DNA of 64,000 nucleotides from VRUE01 sp963728045 (GTDB taxonomy: Bacteria > Actinomycetota > Thermoleophilia > Solirubrobacterales > 70-9): positions 1-64,000 of the forward strand of contig CAVSIE010000002.1 of NCBI GenBank assembly GCA_963728045.1, read 5' to 3'. The notes below the pieces were generated by a model. That model was given only the letters and a program-made list of their open reading frames with translations. It made no database searches and was not told the origin of the DNA. Shown piece after piece: positions 25,200 through 36,490 of the stretch. A program made the position numbers and the translations under genes. Position 1 is the stretch's first letter. Each line of letters begins with the position of its first letter.

Positions 25200-26312
25200 T
25201 TAGGAGATGCCCGCTTCTTCGCAGGCTTTCTCGTAGGGGCCGGTGCAAAGTTCGTCGACCGATACTTCTTCGTCCGCGATCACGGTCTGTTTGATGTTGT
25301 CTTTGGTCACCGCGATCGGTTCCAGCAGGATCGAGGGGACTTTTTCTGCTTCGTTGTCGAGTTCGTCGGTGATTTTGTCCTGCGGGACTTCTTTGCCTTC
25401 GGCCAGGTCGACGGCTATTTCGGCGCTGATCGAAGCCTCGGGCCTGTAGGCCTTGTAGATCGTCATGTACTGCTGACCGGCGAGGATCCGCTGCAGGCCG
25501 GCGACCGTCGCGTCCTGGCCGGTGGTCGGACGTTCGGCCGGGTCGATGCCGGCCCCTTTCATCGCCGCGATCGCGCCGCCGCCGGTGTCGTCGTTGGCGG
25601 CGTAGACGCCGGCGAAGCCGTCTTTGCCGAGCGCCGTGATCGCCTGCTGCATCTCGTTCTGCGCGTTGCTCGCCAGCCAGCCCGGTGTGTCGTATTCCCT
25701 CGCGATCTCGACGCCGGCGACCTCGAACCCTTTGTTCGAACCTGCCTTGAAGAGGGCAGCGTTGCTATCGGCCGGGTCGCCGTTGATCTTCACGATCGGG
25801 CCTTTGGGGCTGCCGTCTTCTTTCAGCTTTTTAGAGAGCGATTCAGCCTGCAGTTCGCCCACTCGTTCGTTGTCGAAGGAGACGTAGACAGCCACGTCAG
25901 AGGCGCCGAGGATCAGGCGGTCGTAGCTGAGCACCGGCACGTCCTGCTGGGCCGCCTTCTGCACGCTCGCTGCCGCTGAGGCAGCGTCCACCGGGTCGAG
26001 CACGAGCACGTCGGCGCCCTGCGTCAGCGCCGCTTCCACCTGGCTCTGCTGCTTCGATGCGTCCTCGGTGGCGTTGCTGTAGAGGATCTCGCAGTCAGGG
26101 CATATCTCTTCGACCTTTTCTTCGAAGCGCGGTCGATCAGAGGCCTCGTAGCGCGGGGTCTGGTTCTCTGGCAGGAGGAACGCGATGGTCGAACCGCCGC
26201 CGCCTCCCCCGCCGTCGTCATCGTCGTCGCCGCAGGCGGTAATCGTGAAGGCAATCGCGAGCAGCGCCGCAAACATGACGGAGGCTCGTCTCAAACCGAC
26301 AAAGCTCGACAT
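25200..26312 (-). CDS. Sugar-binding lipoprotein of the ABC transporter
   Basis: 370-residue periplasmic-binding protein type 1 (XylF/RbsB-like). ASVMFAALLAIAFTITAC is a lipoprotein signal with the lipidated Cys at about residue 27, followed by an Asp run and Gly linker. SKQQSQVEAALTQGADVLVL, then DPVDAASAAASV, VPVLSYDRLI and GVYAANDDTGGGAIAAMKGA are the ligand-binding lobes, as in xylose-binding proteins. Glu and Lys codons are mostly GAA and AAA and the GC content is visibly lower than in neighbours, consistent with a strongly expressed gene. First gene of the transporter operon; the ligand is inferred, not shown. Confidence 0.9.
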   Translation of the reverse strand: MSSFVGLRRASVMFAALLAIAFTITACGDDDDDGGGGGGGSTIAFLLPENQTPRYEASDRPRFEEKVEEICPDCEILYSNATEDASKQQSQVEAALTQGADVLVLDPVDAASAAASVQKAAQQDVPVLSYDRLILGASDVAVYVSFDNERVGELQAESLSKKLKEDGSPKGPIVKINGDPADSNAALFKAGSNKGFEVAGVEIAREYDTPGWLASNAQNEMQQAITALGKDGFAGVYAANDDTGGGAIAAMKGAGIDPAERPTTGQDATVAGLQRILAGQQYMTIYKAYRPEASISAEIAVDLAEGKEVPQDKITDELDNEAEKVPSILLEPIAVTKDNIKQTVIADEEVSVDELCTGPYEKACEEAGIS

Positions 26313-26377
26313 CGTCGTTCTCCTTCTCTGCCCGTCGGCTCCGCCACTACCCGGGCGGCGGCGCTTTTAAGCAGGAG

Positions 26378-29257
<2,880 letters not shown>

Positions 29258-29393
29258 TGCTTGGCGATTCTACGCAGGCGAACAGATGTTCCCTTGGACG
29301 CCCGGAAAATCCGGGGTTGCGGGCCGGGGCCGCTGGGCGTACCGTCTTTAGGCGGACGGGTGGGGCCCAGCCCAACTCCACGAAGGAGGAGAG

Positions 29394-29771
29394 ATGTCGA
29401 ATCTCGATACCGCCCGAGCCGCTTATGAGGCCTTCAGCCGCGGCGACCTGGAAACGCTGAAGGAGATGATGGCCGAGGACGGGACCTGGCTGACCTCGGA
29501 CGAGCTGCCGCTAGGCGGCGAAACCCGTGGCCGCGACGAGATCATCGGGAACATGGCCCAGATCCCCAACTACTGGTCGTCGTTCAGCGTCGAGCCGGAG
29601 GAGTTCATCGATGCCGGCGAGTGGGTCGTCGTGCGGGGCACGCAGCGGGCGGGCAACGACAGCGGCAGCTTCGAGGCTCCCTTCGCCCACCTGATCAAGT
29701 TCGCCGACGGCAAGATCGCGCGCGGAGAGTTCTACGCCGACAGCGCCAAGGCGGCGAAGGTGCTGGCCTAG
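29394..29771 (+). CDS. SnoaL/NTF2-like ketosteroid isomerase-fold protein
   Basis: 125 residues. ARAAYEAFSRGDLETLKEMM, then AEDGTWLT, and a final FADGKIARGEFYADSAKAAK are the hallmarks of stress-type SnoaL-like proteins (cone-shaped alpha+beta barrel). No catalytic Asp/His can be assigned. A strong ribosome site AAGGAGGAGAG lies 6 bases before ATG 29,394. Its stop overlaps the end of the convergent MmgE/PrpD gene by 4 bases. Confidence 0.82.
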   Translation: MSNLDTARAAYEAFSRGDLETLKEMMAEDGTWLTSDELPLGGETRGRDEIIGNMAQIPNYWSSFSVEPEEFIDAGEWVVVRGTQRAGNDSGSFEAPFAHLIKFADGKIARGEFYADSAKAAKVLA

Positions 29772-31201
29772 GCGGCGGTCGCGGAGGCGGCGAGCCCGGC
29801 GACGGCGAGGCGCTCCTCGACGACGGCGCGCTGCTCGGCGAGCGGACGGCCGCAGGAGCCGGGCTCACTGCCCTCGACGACGCGGGTAGAGCCGTCGCGC
29901 AGGCGGAAGCGCAGGCGGCTGGGGAAGGTCATCCGGACCATCTCGGTGTCGAGCCCGTCGATACCGGCGTCGCCGGACTCGCCGCCGAGCCGCCGGCGCA
30001 GGGAGTGGCCGAGGAAGCGGCGCAGCCCGGGGTCGGCGCGCACCGCTCGCAGCACTGCCGGCCCCGGGTTCGCCTCGTCCATGTTGGCGTCGCCGAGGCG
30101 GCGGCGGATGCGCAGCAGGTCGCGTAGGCCGAGGTCGGGAGAGGCGCCCGCCTCGAGCGTCCCGCGCAGAGTCCTGGCGGTCAGCGCCGGGTCGTGGCTG
30201 AGGCTCACCCGGGCGGCGAGCGCCCGAATCTCGGCCTCGTGCTCTTCCAGCCAGGCCGGCGCCAGCTCGGCCGGGGTCAGCCGGCCGGCCAGCAGCGCGA
30301 TCGCCGTCGTCAACGCCGCTGAGAAGTTGACCCGCACCGGGGAGAGGTCAGGCCCCCTTCCCAGCTCCTCCATCTCGCAGGTGAGCCAGCCGGCCTCGAT
30401 CTCGACCCGGTCCACCTCCCCCGCCTCGACCTCGGCGGCAAGCGCCGCCTCGGCGACCGACTGGAGGTAGGCGCAGCCGGGCAGCCGCTTGAAGGCGAGG
30501 GTGTCGGTCAGCCAGACCCGGCCGAGAGCGCCGAACATCGCCGGGCGCGGAGCGAAGGAGAGGCTGGCGAGCACGCCACGCGGGTGCTCGATCACGTCGA
30601 GCGCGCCGGTGACCCCATCCGCTGCCAGCAAGGCCGCCCGCGCCCCCACGGCGGCGGGCTCCGCCGCCGTCAGCAGCTTGCTCGTCGGCCCCATGAACCC
30701 CGGCCACATCCCATAAGGCGGTTGGTAGAGGGCGATCGCGAGGGCGTGCGCGGCACGCCGGGAATCGAGCCCGAGCCCGACCGCGCCCGCGACGGCGGCT
30801 GAGGCGCAGTGGATCGAGGCCCAGAACTGGCCGTTGTGGGGGCCGAGGAAGAGCGCCGCGCCGAGCCTGCCGGCGACCTCGTTGGCGGCGACCTGGGCGA
30901 GCAGGGCGCGCTCCGGGCCCTCAGCGAAGGCCGCCGCCGCCGGCACTGCTGAGTGGCCGGTATGGCCCATGAAGAGGTAGTCGTCCCAGTCGTGGGCGAT
31001 CGAGGCGACGGCGGAGCTGTAGATCTCGCCGACCGGCCCGTCCGGCGCGACCGCGCCGAAGGGAGCGGCAGCCTCCTCGCCGGCGGCGCGGCCCGCCGCG
31101 ACGCACATCGCCTGCAAGCCCGCTCGCTCGCGAACGCCGTCCGGCAGGTCGGCGGCACGCAGTCCCGCCGCCCACTCGCCGATCTCCTCGCAGATCGTCA
31201 C
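29768..31201 (-). CDS. MmgE/PrpD family protein
   Basis: 477 residues of the 2-methylcitrate dehydratase-like superfamily. SIAHDWDDYLFMGHTGHSAV corresponds to the HxxDxDD/HPG region, AAHALAIALYQPPYGMWPGF to the second helical block, and RLPGCAYLQSVAEAAL to the start of the C-terminal domain. GHSAVPAAAAFAEG is kept, but the canonical HPG is HTGHS here, so activity on methylcitrate is not assured. There is no prpC or prpB nearby, so a propionate role is unsupported. It sits between uvrA and uvrB on the same strand, 25 bases from uvrB. Confidence 0.8.
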   Translation of the reverse strand: MTICEEIGEWAAGLRAADLPDGVRERAGLQAMCVAAGRAAGEEAAAPFGAVAPDGPVGEIYSSAVASIAHDWDDYLFMGHTGHSAVPAAAAFAEGPERALLAQVAANEVAGRLGAALFLGPHNGQFWASIHCASAAVAGAVGLGLDSRRAAHALAIALYQPPYGMWPGFMGPTSKLLTAAEPAAVGARAALLAADGVTGALDVIEHPRGVLASLSFAPRPAMFGALGRVWLTDTLAFKRLPGCAYLQSVAEAALAAEVEAGEVDRVEIEAGWLTCEMEELGRGPDLSPVRVNFSAALTTAIALLAGRLTPAELAPAWLEEHEAEIRALAARVSLSHDPALTARTLRGTLEAGASPDLGLRDLLRIRRRLGDANMDEANPGPAVLRAVRADPGLRRFLGHSLRRRLGGESGDAGIDGLDTEMVRMTFPSRLRFRLRDGSTRVVEGSEPGSCGRPLAEQRAVVEERLAVAGLAASATAA

Positions 31202-31226
31202 CCGACGATGCTCCCAGGCTGGGGCG

Positions 31227-33224
31227 CTACGCGCCGGCGCGCATGCCGTCGAGGTCGCGGCGCAGTTCCTTCAGCTCGTCGCGAATGCGGGCAGCCTCCT
31301 CGAAGCGGAGGTCGTCGGCGGCAGCGAGCATCTCCTCCTCGAGGGAGACGATCGTCCGCTCCAGCTCGGCCGGGTCGTCGACGTCGGTGGCGCGCCGAGC
31401 GCGGCGCTTGCGCGGCGCTCGGTCCTCCATCGCCAGGAACTCGCTCATCTCGGAGATGCCCTTGCGCACCGTCTCTGGGGTGATCCCGTGCTCCTCGTTG
31501 TAGGCGAGCTGGATCGCGCGGCGGCGGTCGGTCTCGCGCATCGCCGCCGCCATCGCATCCGTCTCCTTGTCGGCGTACATCAGCACCCGCCCATTGACGT
31601 TGCGGGCGGCGCGCCCGATCGTCTGCACGAGGCTGGTCTCGCCGCGCAGGAAGCCCTCCTTGTCGGCGTCGAGGATCGCGACCAGCGAGACCTCGGGCAG
31701 GTCGAGGCCCTCGCGCAGCAGGTTGACCCCGACCAGCACGTCGTACTCGCCGAGGCGCAGGTCGCGGACGATCTGGATCCGCTCCAGGGTGTCGATTTCG
31801 GAGTGCAGGTAGCGAACCCTGATCCCGTACTCGAGCAGGTAGGCGGTCAGGTCCTCGGCCATCTTCTTGGTCAGGGTGGTGACGAGGACGCGGTCGCCGG
31901 CCTCGGCCCGCACCCTGATCTCGTTCATCAGGTCGTCGATCTGGTTCTTGGTCTCGCGCACCTCGATCGCCGGGTCGATAATCCCGGTCGGGCGGACGAT
32001 CTGCTCGACGGTGCGGGTCGCCTCGGCCCGCTCGAAGGGCCCCGGCGTCGCCGAGACCATCACCAGCTGGTCGACCCGTTCGAGGAACTCGTCGAACTTG
32101 AGCGGCCGGTTGTCGATCGCCGAGGGCAGGCGGAAGCCGTAGTCGACGAGGGTCGTCTTGCGCGAGCGGTCGCCCTCGTACATCCCGCCGATCTGGGGAA
32201 TGGTCTGGTGGGACTCGTCGACGAAACAGACGAAGTCGTCGGGGAAGTAGTCGATCAGGGTGTGCGGCGGGCTGCCCGGCGGGCGGCCGTCGAGGATCCG
32301 CGAGTAGTTCTCGATCCCCGAGGTGAAGCCGATCTCTTTCAGCATCTCGATGTCGTAGGCGGTGCGCTGGCGCAGCCGGTGCGCCTCGAGCTGCTTGCCT
32401 TCGCCCTCGAGCTCGGCGGTGCGGGCGTTCAGTTCGTTGCGGATCTCCTCGACCGCGCGCTCCAGGGTCTCGTCCTTGGTCACGTAGTGGGAGGCCGGCC
32501 AGACCGAGACGTGGTCGATCGTGTCGAGGATCTCGCCGCTGAGCGGGTCGAAATGCTGGATCCCCTCGATCTCGTCGCCGAAGAGCGCGATCCGGTAGGC
32601 GGACTCGGCGTAGGAGGGCATGATCTCCAGCACCTCGCCGCGGACCCGGAAGGCGCCGCGCCCCAGCGCCGTGTCGTTGCGCTGGTACTGCATCTTGATC
32701 AGCTTGCGCAGCACCTCGTCGCGGTCGACCTCCTCGCCGACTTTGAACAGCTGCATCTTCTCGTTGTAGACCTGGGGCGAGCCGATCCCGTAGATGCAGG
32801 AGACCGAGGCGACGATGATCACGTCGCGACGGGCGAAGAGGGCGGCGGTGGCGGCGTGGCGGAGGCGGTCGATCTCGTCGTTGATCGAGGAGTCCTTCTC
32901 GATGTAGAGGTCCTGGGCGGGGACGTAGGCCTCAGGCTGGTAGTAGTCGTAGTAGGAGACGAAGTACTCGACCGCGTTGTCTGGGAAGAACTCGCGGAAC
33001 TCGTTGCAGAGCTGCGCCGCCAGCGTCTTGTTGTGCGCGATCACCAGCGAGGGCCGCTGCACCGCCTCGATCGTCGCCGCCATGGTGAAGGTCTTGCCGG
33101 TGCCGGTTGCCCCCAGCAGGGTCTGGAACTGCTCCCCTGCCCCTAGGCCCTCAGCCAACCCCGCGATCGCCTTCGGCTGGTCGGCGGTCGGCGTGTAAGC
33201 GGGGTTGAGCTTGAAGTCCGGCAC
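31227..33224 (-). CDS. uvrB: Excinuclease ABC subunit B
   Basis: DNA helicase-like damage verifier, 665 residues. FQTLLGATGTGKTFTMAATI is Walker A, VEYFVSYYDYYQPEAYVPAQ begins the beta-hairpin region, CFVDESHQTIPQIGGMYEGD is Walker B with DESH, LVGVNLLREGLDLPEVSLVA and QTIGRAARNVNGRVLMYADK are motifs V and VI. The C-terminal UVR domain (LEEEMLAAADDLRFEEAARI) would contact UvrC or UvrA. Start ATG at 33,224. It heads a run uvrB, PrpD-like on the minus strand. Confidence 0.97.
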   Translation of the reverse strand: MPDFKLNPAYTPTADQPKAIAGLAEGLGAGEQFQTLLGATGTGKTFTMAATIEAVQRPSLVIAHNKTLAAQLCNEFREFFPDNAVEYFVSYYDYYQPEAYVPAQDLYIEKDSSINDEIDRLRHAATAALFARRDVIIVASVSCIYGIGSPQVYNEKMQLFKVGEEVDRDEVLRKLIKMQYQRNDTALGRGAFRVRGEVLEIMPSYAESAYRIALFGDEIEGIQHFDPLSGEILDTIDHVSVWPASHYVTKDETLERAVEEIRNELNARTAELEGEGKQLEAHRLRQRTAYDIEMLKEIGFTSGIENYSRILDGRPPGSPPHTLIDYFPDDFVCFVDESHQTIPQIGGMYEGDRSRKTTLVDYGFRLPSAIDNRPLKFDEFLERVDQLVMVSATPGPFERAEATRTVEQIVRPTGIIDPAIEVRETKNQIDDLMNEIRVRAEAGDRVLVTTLTKKMAEDLTAYLLEYGIRVRYLHSEIDTLERIQIVRDLRLGEYDVLVGVNLLREGLDLPEVSLVAILDADKEGFLRGETSLVQTIGRAARNVNGRVLMYADKETDAMAAAMRETDRRRAIQLAYNEEHGITPETVRKGISEMSEFLAMEDRAPRKRRARRATDVDDPAELERTIVSLEEEMLAAADDLRFEEAARIRDELKELRRDLDGMRAGA

Positions 33225-33299
33225 CAGGCGACCTTACCTGGCGGGTTAGTCGCTCTATGCGCGACCAAGTCGACAGCGCCGTGAAAGACTGCCGGGCCG

Positions 33300-33668
33300 A
33301 TGAGCCGCTCGCAAAAGGCCCTCGCGGGCTTCTTCGCCTTCGCCGGCACGATGCACTTCGTGATCCCGCGCAACTACGAGGCGACCATGCCGCCCTCGCT
33401 GCCCCGCCACCGCGAGGCGGTGATCGTCAGCGGCATCGCCGAGATCGCCGGCGGAGCGGCTGTCCTGCACCCCAGAAGCCGTCGCTTCGCCCGCTGGTGG
33501 CTGCTCGGCCTCCTGCTCGCCGTCTTCCCCGCCAACGTGCACATGGCGGTCAACCCGGAGCAGGTCAAGGGACTCGACCTGAAGCGCGTGCCGCGCTGGG
33601 CGCTGTGGGCCCGCCTGCCTCTGCAGCCACTGGCGATGCTCTGGGTCTGGCGCGCCACCCGCGACTAA
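33300..33668 (+). CDS. DoxX-family small membrane protein
   Basis: 122 residues. ALAGFFAFAGTMHFVIPRNY, then AVIVSGIAEIAGGAAVLHP and WWLLGLLLAVFPANVHMAVN, and a final WARLPLQPLAMLWVWRAT give four hydrophobic segments with the His-containing loops of the DoxX-like group. Function is unclear; relatives are linked to thiol stress. It is divergent from uvrB with 75 bases between. Confidence 0.8.
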   Translation: MSRSQKALAGFFAFAGTMHFVIPRNYEATMPPSLPRHREAVIVSGIAEIAGGAAVLHPRSRRFARWWLLGLLLAVFPANVHMAVNPEQVKGLDLKRVPRWALWARLPLQPLAMLWVWRATRD

Positions 33669-33691
33669 TCCGTGTTATAAACGTATGGTTT

Positions 33692-33736
33692 TGTCTGTAG
33701 CTCTTCTGTCTGTAGAGCTTCTGTCGGTGAAGACAG
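33692..33736 (+). repeat. Three direct repeats with a 15-bp period upstream of the XRE gene
   Basis: TGTCTGTAG at 33,692, TGTCTGTAG at 33,707 and TGTCGGTGA at 33,722 recur at exactly 15 bp, each with a related CTCTTC, AGCTTC or AGACAG half. The block ends 12 bases ahead of the XRE start and is preceded by an AT-rich stretch (TTATAAACGTATGG) that could be a promoter. A phased binding array for the adjacent XRE protein is the simplest reading. Confidence 0.5.
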
Positions 33737-33748
33737 AGAATCCCCCGA

Positions 33749-33994
33749 ATGAAACCACGCGAGCGTTTCTCGATCAATCTGCGCAAAGCGCGCCAAAAGA
33801 CCGGAATCTCGCAGGAGGAGCTGGGCTACCGCTGCGAGCTCCACCGCACTGAGATCTCCCTGCTCGAGCGGGGTGGGCGGGAGCCCCGGCTGGGCACGAT
33901 CATAAAGCTCTCCGGGGCCCTCGATACGACGCCGGAACAGCTCTGCGAAGGCATCGCCTGGCTGCCCGACCGCAAGCGCTTCAAGTACAAGTAG
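33749..33994 (+). CDS. XRE-family helix-turn-helix regulator
   Basis: 81 residues. FSINLRKARQKTGISQEELG, then YRCELHRTEISLLERGGREP, is a Cro/CI-type HTH; LHRTEIS is the recognition helix. The tail GIAWLPDRKRFKYK is short and basic. It is clearly related to the XRE protein at 60,148-60,420 (shared LHRT, LER, KL-GAL and G-W-P positions). No partner gene adjoins it. Overlap with repeats upstream suggests self-control. Confidence 0.8.
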   Translation: MKPRERFSINLRKARQKTGISQEELGYRCELHRTEISLLERGGREPRLGTIIKLSGALDTTPEQLCEGIAWLPDRKRFKYK

Positions 33995-34017
33995 CGGCAG
34001 CCCCCCACGCGAGGCGA

Positions 34018-34542
34018 CTAGGGCAGGAACTGTTCGAGCAGGCCTTGGGCCGGGCCGAGGAAGGTCTGGAGCTGGTCCAGCAGCACTTCGGCATCGTCGA
34101 TCAGTTCGATCGCCTGTTCGAGCGGGATTCGGCGCAGCGTCTCGCGCAGCGGCCCTGCGATCAGCGGGTTTAGCACGCCCGCTTCTTCAGCGTCGACGAC
34201 CGCGCGCAGCAGCCCGGCTCGAATCGCGCGGGCGAGCTGGCGATCTTCGATCCCGTAACGGCGCGTAAAGCGCTCCCGTGACTCGGGGGTGGCTAGCGCT
34301 CGGGCCAGCGTCTCCCGGCTGACGCCAAGCTCGCAGGCAGCTCCATCCAGCGCCGAGAGGGAGAACTGCTCGGCCAGCTGCTGCAGCCCTTCGGGATCGC
34401 GCCATTCCCGCTCCTCACAAGGGTCCTGGACCTGCGCCGGCGCATAAGAGGAGCCACCTGCCGCCAGGTAGGCGAGGACCAGCGCCGCGGCGGCCGCGAT
34501 CGAGCCGACGACCAGGAACATTCCTCTTCGCTCGACGCTCAT
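34018..34542 (-). CDS. Membrane-anchored protein of unknown function
   Basis: 174 residues. MFLVVGSIAAAAALVLAYLA is an N-terminal membrane anchor; the rest is soluble, with two Cys (QDPCEERE, GAACELG) and helices such as LGVSRETLARALATPESRE. It resembles small DNA-binding-like helical bundles but nothing specific is recognised. Its start overlaps the stop of the MFS gene upstream, so it ends a run coaE, SLT, MFS, this gene. Confidence 0.65.
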   Translation of the reverse strand: MSVERRGMFLVVGSIAAAAALVLAYLAAGGSSYAPAQVQDPCEEREWRDPEGLQQLAEQFSLSALDGAACELGVSRETLARALATPESRERFTRRYGIEDRQLARAIRAGLLRAVVDAEEAGVLNPLIAGPLRETLRRIPLEQAIELIDDAEVLLDQLQTFLGPAQGLLEQFLP

Positions 34543-35906
34543 AGATCCACCCTACGCGCGAGACCGATCGGGATCAGGGCCAACAACCCGATCAGGGCGC
34601 CGAGCCCGAAGGAGGGGCTGAAGGCATGGGTGGCCCCCCGGTTGAGCTGCTCCTGCAGTTCGTCGCGCAGCTCGACCACTTCCTCGCGCTCCTCGGGATC
34701 TTCGGGAAGCGGCTCGAAGGCCGGCCCGATCGTCGGCACCCGGCCGCGCTCGTCGTCCAACCGGTCCTCGATCCGCTGTGCCAGCTCCAACTTCAGCAGC
34801 GGGCTGACTGGGGAGTCGAGGACGACGGCGGTGCCGGCATCGATCGCGTCGCGGCGCTGCTCGGCGATGTCGGAGGTGAAGATCGGGGTCACCGCAAGCA
34901 GCCCGATCACGACGCCGGCGTGGCGCGCCGAGATCGTCCAGCCACCGTGAATCGCCTGCGGCGCCCGTCCGGCGAGCGCCGTCTCGGTCAGCGCCGAGAG
35001 CACGAGGGAGAGGCCGACCCCGACCAGGAGCTGCGGCGGCAGGGTCAGCGCGACCTCGGCCTTTGGCAGCAGCGCCAGCCCGCCCAGCCCACCGGAGACG
35101 AGGATCGCCCCGGCGGCGGCGCGGGCACGGGCGCCGGCGACCTGCGGGCCGATCCGGCTACCGATGAAGGCCGCCAGCGGCATCACGCTGACCACGATCG
35201 CGGCGCCGATCGGGGTCAGGCGCCAGCCCTCGATCAACAGCAGCACGAGCAGGAACAGAGCAGCGGCGATCGCCGCCGAGACCATCGCCAGAGCGAGGTT
35301 GGCGAGCAGGTGAGGGCGGCCGGTGCTGCGCAGCTCCCCGGCCAGGATGCCGGTCTCCGCCTCGTGCCTGGCGACGGCCAGGATCGGCGCCCCTGCCACG
35401 ATCGCCACCGGTACCTGGAATAGGAAGATCGACTGCCAGGAGACCAGCTCGGTAAGCAGGCCGCCGACTGCCGGTCCCAGCGCGGCGCCGGTCGCGCCGG
35501 CCGTAGCCCAGAGCGCGACGGCTCGACGCTCCGATCCGGTCGTGGCCGGCAACAGCTCCAGCGCCGCGGTCACCGCGGCGGCGCCGCCGAGCGCCTGCAC
35601 GCAGCGGGCGGCGATCAGCGTCCCCAGCTCCGCCGAGACGCCGCAGGCGAGGCTGGCGCCGGCGAAGACCGCGAGCCCGACGGCGCCGGTGCGGCCGGGA
35701 CCGAAGCGGCGGGCGAGATGCGCAGCCGGAACTGCGGCGAGCGCCATCACCAGGTTGAAGGAGATCAGCACCCAGGTGACCCCGGCGACACTTGTGTCGA
35801 GCTCGCGATAGATGTCGGGCAGGGCCAGGACGACGATCGAGGAGTCGGCCAGGACTAGGCCGACTGCGAGCGCGAGGGCGGCGACGCGCGGTCGCGGAGC
35901 GCTCAC
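34539..35906 (-). CDS. MFS transporter (DHA2 drug-efflux-like)
   Basis: 455 residues. VLADSSIVVLALPDIYRELD, then VAGVTWVLISFNLVMALAAV, and the motif-A loop HLARRFGPGRTGAVGLAVFA identify a DHA2-type proton antiporter; ALYGTAGATGAALGPAVGG-like (ATAGATGAALGPAVGGLLTE) is motif C. Segment ILAGELRSTGR to LLLIEGWRLTP gives further helices. A charged non-membrane stretch near residues 350-420 (EDPEEREEVVELRDEL) precedes the final helix, which is unusual. Start GTG 35,906 overlaps the SLT stop. The substrate is unknown. Confidence 0.8.
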   Translation of the reverse strand: MSAPRPRVAALALAVGLVLADSSIVVLALPDIYRELDTSVAGVTWVLISFNLVMALAAVPAAHLARRFGPGRTGAVGLAVFAGASLACGVSAELGTLIAARCVQALGGAAAVTAALELLPATTGSERRAVALWATAGATGAALGPAVGGLLTELVSWQSIFLFQVPVAIVAGAPILAVARHEAETGILAGELRSTGRPHLLANLALAMVSAAIAAALFLLVLLLIEGWRLTPIGAAIVVSVMPLAAFIGSRIGPQVAGARARAAAGAILVSGGLGGLALLPKAEVALTLPPQLLVGVGLSLVLSALTETALAGRAPQAIHGGWTISARHAGVVIGLLAVTPIFTSDIAEQRRDAIDAGTAVVLDSPVSPLLKLELAQRIEDRLDDERGRVPTIGPAFEPLPEDPEEREEVVELRDELQEQLNRGATHAFSPSFGLGALIGLLALIPIGLARRVDL

Positions 35907-36490
35907 CGGTAGCCCAGCTCCTCGGCGTACTCGTCGCGGTAGGCGTCCTGCTTGTCGAGCACGTCTTCGACGTAGCCACGAGTTTCCTCGAAGCCGATGT
36001 CGTCGAGCGACATGCCGGACCCGCCCCACTTGTCGGCGTTGGTGGGCCCGGCGTTGTAGCCGGCGAGCGCCGCCACCCAGTTGCCGTCGTAGCGGTCGAA
36101 CAGCTGGCGCAGAAGGAAGGTCCCGTAGCGGATGTTGATTTCGGGGTCTGAGAGGTCCTCGAGCTTGAAGCTCGTGCCGCCGCTGAGACGCTCGATTTCG
36201 TTGGCGGTAGCCGGCGTGATCTGCATCAGCCCGCGTGCCCCGGCGTGCGAGGTCTGATCGCGAAAGCGCGACTCGGCGTAGATCACGGCGGCGATCAACG
36301 AGGAGTCGACGTCCTTTTCGCTCGCTTGCTGGCGGATCACGTCCTCGTGGCGCAGCGGCAGGGTTAGCTCCTGGAGAGCACGGTCGACCTCGCCTGGCAC
36401 GCCCAGCAATAGGGCGACGCAAACCCCCACGGCCGCGACGACCGCGCTGCCGACCAGCAGACGGCGGCGACGCCTGCGCTTGCGCTTCAT
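35903..36490 (-). CDS. Membrane-anchored lytic transglycosylase (SLT domain)
   Basis: 195 residues. An Arg/Lys-rich N-terminus MKRKRRRRRRLLVGSAVVAA is followed by a membrane helix. The SLT core reads AAVIYAESRFRDQTSHAGAR with the catalytic Glu in YAESRF, GLMQITPATANEIERLSGGT, IRYGTFLLRQLFDRYDGNWV and AALAGYNAGP. It cleaves peptidoglycan outside the membrane. It overlaps coaE and the MFS gene by 4 bases each. Confidence 0.92.
   Translation of the reverse strand: MKRKRRRRRRLLVGSAVVAAVGVCVALLLGVPGEVDRALQELTLPLRHEDVIRQQASEKDVDSSLIAAVIYAESRFRDQTSHAGARGLMQITPATANEIERLSGGTSFKLEDLSDPEINIRYGTFLLRQLFDRYDGNWVAALAGYNAGPTNADKWGGSGMSLDDIGFEETRGYVEDVLDKQDAYRDEYAEELGYR

Noticed and set aside
29280..29393. 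Sigma-70 promoter TTGCGG-17-TACCGT before the SnoaL gene
   Set aside because: Only about half of the consensus positions match; too weak to list as a feature.
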